This document shows positions 1-4,703 of a stretch of 5,196 nucleotides of DNA, one piece after another (position 1 is the first letter of the stretch; each line of letters opens with the position of its first letter). Made by a program: the position numbers and the translations under genes. The notes beneath the pieces are model-generated. The model was not told the origin of the DNA and searched no databases. It worked only from the letters and a program-made list of their open reading frames with translations. Source of the DNA: an uncultured Austwickia sp. (GTDB lineage: Bacteria; Actinomycetota; Actinomycetes; Actinomycetales; Dermatophilaceae); the NCBI GenBank assembly GCA_934678955.1, contig CAKUSI010000283.1, positions 1 through 5,196 of the forward strand. Reading direction: 5' to 3'.

Positions 1-65
1 CCTATGCCTACAGCATCCAGGGTGACGGTGCCGAGGATGACGATGAGCGCATTGTTAGATTTCAT
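1..65 (-). CDS. tetA(C): Tetracycline efflux protein TetA(C), N-terminal part, runs off the left edge
   Basis: This is the 5' end of a class C tetracycline/H+ antiporter, an inner-membrane MFS protein that exports tetracycline-Mg complexes. Read on the minus strand from the ATG at 65-63, it gives MKSNNALIVILG and then TVTLDAVGI. This matches the start of TetA(C) of pSC101/pBR322 as I know it, and the 12 upstream bases (77-66) also match the pBR322 sequence. Only 21 full codons are inside the window, and the frame is open at the edge. Identity with pBR322 stops exactly between 77 and 78, where the 176-bp repeat begins. The native tetA promoter, tet operator and divergent tetR(C) are therefore absent here, and any expression must come from outside. 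The 3' end of the same gene is at the other edge in the same orientation. The identification rests on memory of a very well known sequence. Confidence 0.93.
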   Translation of the reverse strand, partial: MKSNNALIVILGTVTLDAVGI

Positions 66-77
66 ACACGGTGCCTG

Positions 78-253
78 GAGCCCAAGCAAAACAAGCCTCC
101 CTGTGCCCGACACCCCTGCGGTAACTCGACCACTCCGGCCGTCGATCGTGGCCTCGTTCACGCGTGTCTGGACCATCGCGCGCTCGTCCTGAACCCCGGC
201 CCGTCCCCGAGACGCACAGCGCCCGGTCCCGTCACATCGGGCGAGGGGCGATC
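78..253. repeat. 176-bp perfect direct repeat, left copy
   Basis: This segment is identical, by base-by-base reading, to 4944-5119 in the same orientation, with an offset of 4866. It starts with gagcccaagcaaaac and ends with gaggggcgatc. The left boundary (77/78) is the junction with the tetA(C) fragment, and the right boundary (253/254) leads into the IS91-type transposase remnant. It contains a GC-rich hairpin near its inner end. No convincing gene lies in it, although it is open in more than one frame, as expected at this GC content. It may be an insertion-sequence end or a segment duplicated when tetA(C) was acquired. Confidence 0.93.
220..243. other. Predicted hairpin inside the 176-bp repeat
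   Basis: The arms CGCCCG (220-225) and CGGGCG (238-243) are perfectly complementary around a 12-base loop. The same structure recurs at 5086-5109 in the second copy. It lies 10 bp from the inner repeat boundary and about 47 bp beyond the 3' end of the transposase remnant. This is the sort of position where IS91-family elements carry the subterminal hairpin of their replication origin end. That role is inference only; it could equally be a chance hairpin in GC-rich DNA. Confidence 0.4.
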
Positions 254-289
254 TGATTGTGGAGAACAGGCATCTGTCGACGAGGTGCG

Positions 290-529
290 TCAGCGCTGGA
301 TGAGGATGGGGACGCGCGCGAAGTCGGGGTCTCCGCGCGGAGACGCCCCCATCACCAGCACGTCGCCCTGGACATCGAGCCATGCGAGGATGTCTCGGGC
401 GTTGGACCGAAGCAGCGCCATGGTGCGCATGGGACGCTCACAGCGTGGGCAGGATTGGGGGTCGTAGCCGAAGGTGCGCTTGATGAGGTCAGCCCAGCGG
501 CGCCACCGGACGGGCGGGAGGGGAGGCAT
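290..529 (-). pseudogene. IS91/ISCR-type transposase, C-terminal remnant
   Basis: The minus-strand frame encodes 79 residues from the ATG used here. The segment RRWADLIKRTFGYDPQSCPRC (read across residues 10-30), followed by ERPMRTMALL and ILAWL, matches the C-terminal signature of IS91-family transposases. Those enzymes usually end with a W-A-D/E-L-L-R-R-x-F-x-x-D-x-x-x-C-P-x-C-G-G pattern, a hydrophobic stretch and an ILxxL segment. The Cys pair is C27/C30. The same frame continues upstream to about 575 as a Pro/Ala/Arg-rich linker typical of these proteins, so the true remnant is probably longer than the ATG suggests. The catalytic HUH/tyrosine region is entirely missing, so this cannot be an active transposase. 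It stops 37 bp from the 176-bp repeat and abuts a truncated cyclotransferase gene on its other side, suggesting an old insertion or deletion scar. Confidence 0.72.
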
Positions 530-579
530 CGTGGCGTCGGTGTCGGGCCGGGGCGGCGCCGGACGTCCTGGGACGATGC

Positions 580-885
580 GTGCCCGCCATCGTGCCGCGG
601 GCGCGAGGACGGCCCGCGTTCGAGCTGCGGGACCTCGGACCGTTTCCGGGTCTCGTGAGCGGCGGCGCGCACGCGGTAGCCGGCGAGGTGTATGAGGTCG
701 ACGAGGCGACGCTCGCCGCGCTTGACCGGCTCGAAGGGCATCCGCGCTTCTACCGTCGCACGCGCATCGCGCTCGACGACGGGTCGCTCGTCCAGACCTA
801 CCTCCTCCCGCCCGAGCAGGTCGAAGGTCGTCCGGTCATCGCCTCGGGCAACTGGCGCTCGCGCCGAAAGGAGACCGCAGCATGA
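580..885 (+). pseudogene. Gamma-glutamylcyclotransferase-like protein, N-terminally truncated
   Basis: The 101-residue frame (GTG start) carries the C-terminal two thirds of an AIG2/GGCT-like fold. RPAFELRDLGPFPGLV (residues 11-26) is followed by GEVYEVDEATLAALDRLEG (35-53) and a FYRRTRIAL strand. Family members of this kind (YtfP, BtrG, GGACT) cyclise gamma-glutamyl substrates using a Glu in the LDxxEG segment, here Glu52. The conserved N-terminal YGTLxxG motif, which forms the substrate pocket, is absent. Upstream sequence in frame looks like transposase linker read on the other strand, so homology seems to begin near 598. I infer that the 5' end was lost when the IS91-type element inserted. 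The last bases overlap the start of the next gene (ATGA), so the two were probably co-translated. The protein, if made, is probably inactive as a cyclotransferase. Confidence 0.7.
867..873 (+). promoter_or_regulatory. Ribosome binding site for the 80-residue protein
   Basis: AAAGGAGA lies eight bases before the ATG at 882 and inside the end of the cyclotransferase-like frame. It is a strong Shine-Dalgarno match and supports this ATG as the true start. Confidence 0.65.
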
Positions 886-1124
886 AGATCGTGATGAGAG
901 ACGGGCGCGTGTTCCAAGGCACGGCCCTGCAGATCGTGAAGGCCATGCAGGACATCGCGTTCGGCGTCGAGGACTTCACCGTGCCGAAGTACATCGCGTG
1001 GGTCGTCGCCAACGCGCGCAAGTTCGAGGAGGTCGAGCTCGACGTGAAGGGCGAGACCGACGAGGAGCTGGCCGCGTCGCTCGTCGCCGAGATGCTCCGC
1101 ACCGGGCTCACGGCGAAGGGGTAG
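882..1124 (+). CDS. Small conserved-looking hypothetical protein (80 aa)
   Basis: I do not recognise the family and assign no function. The start is supported by a strong ribosome binding site and by an ATGA overlap with the preceding gene. The protein opens with a short beta-like stretch, MKIVMRDGRVFQGT, followed by an amphipathic helix (LQIVKAMQDIAFG). A charged segment with FEEVELDVKGETDEELAASLVAEML, probably helical, closes it. It is acidic and soluble, with no signal peptide, membrane segment or Cys/His metal motif. The codons are strongly GC-biased at the third position, as expected for a real gene in this genome. Its location directly after a cyclotransferase-like gene may be ancestral operon context. 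It is unrelated to the resistance operon downstream. Confidence 0.75.
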   Translation: MKIVMRDGRVFQGTALQIVKAMQDIAFGVEDFTVPKYIAWVVANARKFEEVELDVKGETDEELAASLVAEMLRTGLTAKG

Positions 1125-1147
1125 GCAGAAGGCCTCCACGCCCGACG

Positions 1148-1175
1148 CGCGCGGAACGTCGCGTGTTCTCGCGCG
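1148..1175. terminator. Strong hairpin after the 80-aa gene, possible terminator
   Basis: The arms CGCGCGGAAC (1148-1157) and GTTC-T-CGCGCG (1165-1175) form a 10-bp stem with a single bulged T at 1169 and a seven-base loop. It starts 24 bp after the stop codon at 1124. There is no U-tract, so it is not a classical intrinsic terminator, but GC-rich genomes often lack one. A second, overlapping hairpin is possible: CGAGG (1174-1178) with CCTCG (1185-1189) around TCGAAT. Confidence 0.4.
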
Positions 1176-1195
1176 AGGTCGAATCCTCGGATCTT

Positions 1196-1247
1196 CGCCT
1201 TGCTACGTGCGCGAACGGAAGCCTGTATGTCCTCACGCGACGGGCAC
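1196..1247. repeat. 52-bp interspersed repeat, copy A
   Basis: This pairs with 1701-1752 at an offset of 505. The first ten bases (cgccttgcta) and a 29-base block (1214-1242, containing cggaagcctgtatgtcctca) are identical. The eight bases between them (1206-1213) are mostly different, and one mismatch falls near the end. It lies in the leader of the 83-residue gene, ending about 30 bp before its start codon. It may be a dispersed genomic repeat, a shared promoter/leader, or the conserved leader of a small gene family. Confidence 0.75.
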
Positions 1248-1265
1248 GGGGCTCGCCGCGAAAGC

Positions 1266-1270
1266 GAGGA
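1266..1270 (+). promoter_or_regulatory. Ribosome binding site selecting the ATG at 1279
   Basis: GAGGA lies eight bases ahead of the ATG at 1279. The same frame is open upstream to a GTG at 1207, but that start would sit inside the interspersed repeat and has no comparable ribosome binding site. The downstream start is therefore preferred. Confidence 0.5.
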
Positions 1271-1278
1271 CGACGACG

Positions 1279-1530
1279 ATGAGGATCAAGAGCACCACCG
1301 CCTTCCGCGCCTACGCCGACGCGCGCGCTAAGCGCGCCATCGAGCAGGCGGCAGCCACCGCGCGCTTCATGGTGAAGTCGGTGAACAAGGACGGCTCGAT
1401 CAGCCGCATGGCGCCCACCAGGAACGACTGGAAGTACGACGCGTTCGCCACCGCCGAGGACGCGGAGAAGCGCCGCGCCCAGCTCGAGGCGATGAACCCC
1501 GGCTCGCGCTACGCGGTGGTCGCACTCTGA
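1279..1530 (+). CDS. Small conserved-looking hypothetical protein (83 aa)
   Basis: I do not recognise this family. The protein begins with a basic, Ala/Arg-rich helix (MRIKSTTAFRAYADARAKRA, residues 1-20). A compact region follows: RFMVKSVNKDGSISRMAP (29-46), then WKYDAFATAEDAEKRRAQLE (51-70), then MNPGSRYAVVAL (72-83). The strand-loop, helix, NPG turn and final strand suggest a small alpha/beta domain. The pattern, with aromatic and Gly/Pro turn positions preserved, looks like a real folded protein rather than a chance frame. There is no membrane segment or metal motif. It is transcribed in the same direction as its neighbours, but a gap of about 150 bp with a hairpin and repeat separates it from the preceding gene. 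A longer form from the GTG at 1207 (107 aa) is less likely. Confidence 0.65.
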   Translation: MRIKSTTAFRAYADARAKRAIEQAAATARFMVKSVNKDGSISRMAPTRNDWKYDAFATAEDAEKRRAQLEAMNPGSRYAVVAL

Positions 1531-1884
1531 CGCGCGCCACGGGCGCCGACGTTGGCCCACGTGGCCGAGTCACGCAGCCCGGCGTCGTGCCCCCACGCGA
1601 AGGGCCACGGGCGCGCCCGGCGCAACGTCGTCGCGGCCCATCGCCGTGTAGGCGCCCGGCCTCCAAGTGCCTGAAAGAACATCGATAATCGACATCCGTC
1701 CGCCTTGCTATGGGTCGAAACGGAAGCCTGTATGTCCTCACGCGACGAGCACTTCGCACGACGCGCCACGGAGGAGAAGAGCACGCAGGCGACGACGACG
1801 GTGAGCCCCAGTGCCCTTGGGGAAGCGGAGCGCGATCTGCGCTCGGCACGGCGAGAGCCGCTGCCGAAACGGCCGCGCATCCGC
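1531..1884. other. Intergenic stretch holding a repeat and the probable left junction of the resistance operon
   Basis: I see no supported gene in these 354 bases. The stretch contains the second copy of the interspersed repeat and a less GC-rich patch with the inverted repeat TCGAT-A-ATCGA (1682-1692). After the repeat comes a remnant resembling the leader of the 83-residue gene: gacgacgacggtgag near 1791-1805 resembles gacgacgacgatgag at 1270-1284. A frame of only 28 codons follows a GTG at 1801. I infer that a second small gene once began here and was replaced by the mph operon, with the join somewhere between about 1805 and 1884. Confidence 0.4.
1701..1752. repeat. 52-bp interspersed repeat, copy B
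   Basis: This is the second copy of the element at 1196-1247, with the same conserved left ten bases and the same 29-base right block (1719-1747). The middle bases, 1711-1718, differ. No intact gene follows it; the mph-type operon begins about 130 bp later. Confidence 0.75.
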
Positions 1885-1915
1885 TAGACAATAACCGACG
1901 CGTCGGTTATATACT
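1885..1915 (+). promoter_or_regulatory. Promoter of the macrolide-resistance operon
   Basis: TAGACA (1885-1890) fits the -35 hexamer in five of six positions. TATACT (1910-1915, 19-bp spacer) or the overlapping TATATA (1908-1913, 17-bp spacer) supplies the -10. This is a marked AT-rich island in otherwise GC-rich DNA, 28 bp ahead of the phosphotransferase start. The operator palindrome occupies the spacer, so repressor binding would block RNA polymerase directly. Confidence 0.72.
1891..1910. promoter_or_regulatory. MphR-type operator, perfect 20-bp palindrome
   Basis: ATAACCGACGCGTCGGTTAT is perfectly self-complementary. Its left half, ATAACCGACG, is the same as the half-site I recall in the mph(A) promoter bound by MphR(A), where the right half is imperfect. 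It sits between the -35 and -10 elements of the operon that also encodes the TetR-type regulator, so autoregulated, macrolide-inducible control is the natural reading. Confidence 0.8.
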
Positions 1916-1933
1916 CCGGCCACACCCTCGTAT

Positions 1934-1937
1934 GGAG
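1934..1937 (+). promoter_or_regulatory. Ribosome binding site of the mph-type gene
   Basis: GGAG lies five bases before the ATG at 1943. It is short but well placed, and it supports the start that aligns with the Mph(A) N-terminus. Confidence 0.5.
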
Positions 1938-1942
1938 CGTCC

Positions 1943-2857
1943 ATGACCCTGACCGCCGACACCGCTGCCGCCGACACCGCCGAACTGCGCGCGCTCGCAG
2001 CCCGCCACGGGCTTCGGCTGCAGGGCCCGCTGACCATCAACGAGCTCGGGCTCGACTACCAAATTGTGATCTCTGCCGTCGAAGGCGGGACCCGGTGGGT
2101 ATTGCGCATCCCTCGCCGTGCCGACGTGAGCGCCAAGGTGGAGAGGGAGGCGCGGGCGCTGGCGATGCTCAGGCGGCACCTGCCCTTCGCCGTGCCGGAC
2201 TGGCGCATAGCAACCTCCGAGCTCGTCGCCTACCCACTGCTCGAGGACTCAACCGCGATCATCGTTGAGCCGGGCTCCACCATGCCCGAGTGGGTGATAC
2301 CGCAGGACTCCGAGGTGTTTGCGAGGAGCTTCGCGACGGCGCTCGCCGCCCTGCACGCGGTGCCAGTCGCCGCAGCCGAGGCTGCCGGAATGCTCGTGCG
2401 CACGCCGGCGCAGGCCCGTCAGAAAGTGGCGGACGACATCGACCGCGTCCGCCGGGAACTCGAGGTGAACGGGAAGCGACTTCATCGGTGGCAGCGCTGG
2501 CTGGACGACGACTCGTCGTGGCCGGACTTCTCCGTACCCGTGCACGGAGATCTCTACGTGGGCCATGTACTCGTCGACAAGAGCGAGCGCGTGACGGGGA
2601 TGATTGATTGGAGCGAGGCCCGTGTGGATGACCCCTGCATCGACATGACCTCGCACCTGATGGTGTTCGGCGACGCGGGTTTGGCGAAACTCCTCCTCGC
2701 GTACGAGGCGGCTGGTGGGCGGACGTGGTCGCGGATGGCGCACCACACTGCGGAGCGGCTTGCGGTCTGGCCGGTGACCTACGCCCTTTTTGGCCTGGAG
2801 TCGGGCAACGAGACTCACCTCTCCACAGCGAAGACGCAGCTCGCCGCAGAGGAATGA
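1943..2857 (+). CDS. mph: Macrolide 2'-phosphotransferase, Mph(A)-like
   Basis: This cytoplasmic kinase inactivates macrolides by transferring a phosphate (GTP is preferred in characterised Mph enzymes) to the 2'-OH of the desosamine sugar. At 304 residues it matches Mph(A) (301) along its whole length, as I recall that sequence. Landmarks are NELGLDY (33-39), RWVLRIPRRA (51-60) in the nucleotide-binding N-lobe, and DSEVFARSFATALAALHAVP (122-141). The catalytic loop HGDLYVGHVL (201-210) has Asp203 as catalytic base and His208 where many aminoglycoside kinases have Asn. The metal-binding motif IDWSEARVDDP (221-231) has Asp222. All key residues are intact. It differs from Mph(A) at many scattered positions, so it is a distinct variant. 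The N-terminus is longer because a 15-bp unit is repeated (1953-1980), giving TADTA/AADTA. Its stop overlaps the next gene's start (ATGA). Mph(F)-type relatives also occur with mrx and mphR, so an allele letter should not be assigned by eye. Confidence 0.95.
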   Translation: MTLTADTAAADTAELRALAARHGLRLQGPLTINELGLDYQIVISAVEGGTRWVLRIPRRADVSAKVEREARALAMLRRHLPFAVPDWRIATSELVAYPLLEDSTAIIVEPGSTMPEWVIPQDSEVFARSFATALAALHAVPVAAAEAAGMLVRTPAQARQKVADDIDRVRRELEVNGKRLHRWQRWLDDDSSWPDFSVPVHGDLYVGHVLVDKSERVTGMIDWSEARVDDPCIDMTSHLMVFGDAGLAKLLLAYEAAGGRTWSRMAHHTAERLAVWPVTYALFGLESGNETHLSTAKTQLAAEE

Positions 2858-4098
2858 GGGAACGTCGACATGGGCCGCTGGTCACGCTGCTCGCGGCGGT
2901 CTTCCTCTTCCGGATTGGCAATGCGGTGGCGACACTCGCGCTGCCATGGTTCGTCCTGTCGCACACGGGGAGCGCTTCCTGGGCGGGCATCACGGCCGCG
3001 AGCAGCGTCGTCGCCACAATTCTCGGCGCGTGGGTGGGCGGTGGCCTCGTCGACCGGTTCGGGCGCGCGCCCCTCGCCTTGATCTCGGGCGTGTTGGGTG
3101 GCGCCGCCATGGCCGGCATTCCAGTTCTCTACGCCCTCGGCGCGCTCTCCAACGTTGCACTGCTCGTCTGCGTCGTGCTCGGCGCCGTATTGGACGCGCC
3201 CGGGATGGCCGCGCAGGACAGCCATCTGCCCGAGCTTGGCCGCATCGCAGGGCTCTCCGTCGAGCGCGTGTCGTCGCTGAAGGCGGTGATGGGCCATATC
3301 GCGGTCCTGGGTGGACCGGCGCTGGGGGGCACGGCGGTCGGCCTGCTCGGTGCTGCGCCGACGCTCTGGTTCACGGCCATCTGTTCCATGCTTGCGGGTT
3401 TTCTCGCAGCGTGGGTGCTCCCCGGACCAGCCAAGCGGACCACTGCGACGGCGGAGGACCTCTCCATGAGCGCCGGTTCGGCCTTCCTCTGGCGTGAACC
3501 CCTGCTGCGCCCTCTGCTCGGTCTCGTGATGCTCTTCGCGGGCATCGCCGGCAGCAACGGCAGCGTCATCCTGCCGGCGCTGTTCCTGGATGTCGGGCGC
3601 CCAGCGGCAGATCTCGGATTGTTCTCCTCGGCGATGGGTGCCGGGGGCCTCGCGGGCATTGCCATCCACGCCACCGCCGGCGCGCGGCTGCCACCGCAGG
3701 TCTGGCTGGCGGTGGCATTCTCGGCCTTTGCCGGCGCTTCCCTCATCCTCTCGCTGCTGCCGGGCGTGCCTCTGCTGGTCCTGCTGGGCGCGCTAGTGGG
3801 CTTGTTGACCGGTCCAGTCTCGCCGATCCTCAACGCCGCCATCTACAACCGCACTCCGTCGGCGCTTCTCGGGCGGGTGCTCGGCGCGATCTCGGCGGTG
3901 ATGCTGTCGGCCGCGCCGGCGGTGATGCTCGCGGCGGGTGCGCTCGTCGACGTCACTGGTCCGGGCCCCGGCCTCGTCGTGTCCGCCGGGTTCGCGGGGG
4001 GCGTGGCCCTGCTCACGCTTCGCCTCCGTTTCGGACCCCTTGCCGCGCTCGAGCTTCCGACTGCAGATCGTCCTGGCTCCGCAAGAGGTGAACGCTGA
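2854..4098 (+). CDS. mrx: MFS membrane protein, Mrx-like, of the macrolide-resistance operon
   Basis: This 414-residue inner-membrane protein is probably a 12-helix major facilitator, of the usual length for Mrx. Helix 1 is LVTLLAAVFLFRIGNAVATL (9-28). The MFS motif A follows helix 2 as GGGLVDRFGRAPL (62-74), and DAPGMAAQDSHLPELG (114-129) resembles the helix 4-5 region of EntS-like exporters. Further long hydrophobic segments run to about residue 393, with a polar central loop near 190-215. In the mph(A) system, Mrx is reported to be needed for high-level resistance, but its transport substrate is not established. I chose the ATG at 2854 because it overlaps the mph stop, giving translational coupling, and because MRERRHGPLVTLL fits the Mrx start. 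The preceding AGAGGA is closer to the ATG than ideal. Starts further upstream would lie inside mph. The gene ends in TGATG, overlapping the regulator. Confidence 0.88.
   Translation: MRERRHGPLVTLLAAVFLFRIGNAVATLALPWFVLSHTGSASWAGITAASSVVATILGAWVGGGLVDRFGRAPLALISGVLGGAAMAGIPVLYALGALSNVALLVCVVLGAVLDAPGMAAQDSHLPELGRIAGLSVERVSSLKAVMGHIAVLGGPALGGTAVGLLGAAPTLWFTAICSMLAGFLAAWVLPGPAKRTTATAEDLSMSAGSAFLWREPLLRPLLGLVMLFAGIAGSNGSVILPALFLDVGRPAADLGLFSSAMGAGGLAGIAIHATAGARLPPQVWLAVAFSAFAGASLILSLLPGVPLLVLLGALVGLLTGPVSPILNAAIYNRTPSALLGRVLGAISAVMLSAAPAVMLAAGALVDVTGPGPGLVVSAGFAGGVALLTLRLRFGPLAALELPTADRPGSARGER
4085..4090 (+). promoter_or_regulatory. Ribosome binding site of the mphR-type gene
   Basis: GAGGTG, seven bases before the ATG at 4098 and inside the end of the mrx frame, supports the TGATG start as the true one. 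Confidence 0.55.
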
Positions 4099-4703
4099 TG
4101 CCGCGCCCCAAGCTCAAATCCGATGACGAGGTCCTCGAGGCCGCCACCGCCGTTCTCAAGCGATGCGGTCCCATCAATTTCACCCTCAGCGAAGTAGCGA
4201 ACGAGGTGGGTCTCTGGCGCGCGGCACTGATCCAGCGCTTCACCAACCGCGACACGCTGCTCGTCCGGATGATGGAGCGCAGCGTTGGGCAGGTGAGGGT
4301 TCACCTCGACGCGATGCCGGCTGGCGCGGGGCCGGAGGGCCTCTGGGGCTTCCTGCAGGTGCTCGTTCGCAGCATGAACACCCGCTACGACTTCTCGGTG
4401 AACTTCCTCATCTCCTGGTACGAGCTTCAGGTTCCTGAGCTTCGCAAGCTGTCGATTGAGCGGAGCCGCGCGGTGGTGGATGGGATCCGCAAACGCCTGC
4501 CGCCAGGGACTCCCGCCGGGGCGGAGCTGCTCCTCCACTCGATCATCGCGGGCGCGACGACGCAGTGGGCGACCGATCCGCACGGCGAGCTGGCCGACCA
4601 TGTGCTTGCTCAGATCGCCGCAGCACTGCGTCTGATGTTCCCCGGTCACCAAGGCTTCCGCGGGTCGCCCGCGAGCAGGAGGCCCAAGGCACAGCGCACC
4701 TGA
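4098..4703 (+). CDS. mphR: TetR-family macrolide-responsive repressor, MphR(A)-like
   Basis: This 201-residue dimeric repressor should bind the promoter palindrome and release it when a macrolide occupies its C-terminal pocket. MPRPKLKSDDEVLEAAT (1-17) is identical to MphR(A) as I recall it. The helix-turn-helix is FTLSEVANEVGLWRAAL (28-44). The ligand domain keeps RFTNRDTLLVRMMER (47-61), VRSMNTRYDFSVN (90-102), FLISWYELQVPEL (103-115) and HVLAQIAA (168-175). Two differences stand out. Trp40 replaces the Ser I recall in the recognition helix of MphR(A). The C-terminal tail after LMFPGH is longer and basic (FRGSPASRRPKAQRT), whereas MphR(A) is 194 residues. As the last gene of the operon it whose promoter it presumably represses, it would be autoregulated. 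Confidence 0.93.
   Translation: MPRPKLKSDDEVLEAATAVLKRCGPINFTLSEVANEVGLWRAALIQRFTNRDTLLVRMMERSVGQVRVHLDAMPAGAGPEGLWGFLQVLVRSMNTRYDFSVNFLISWYELQVPELRKLSIERSRAVVDGIRKRLPPGTPAGAELLLHSIIAGATTQWATDPHGELADHVLAQIAAALRLMFPGHQGFRGSPASRRPKAQRT

Noticed and set aside
1170..1190. Possible tRNA T-arm (gaggtcgaatcctc)
   Set aside because: It resembles GGTTCGAATCC but is one base short in the loop, and no acceptor, D or anticodon stems surround it.
1400..1891. Long Arg/Ser-rich minus-strand frames upstream of the operon
   Set aside because: The composition is typical of antisense frames in GC-rich DNA; there is no domain pattern, and they cross both the 83-residue gene and the interspersed repeat.
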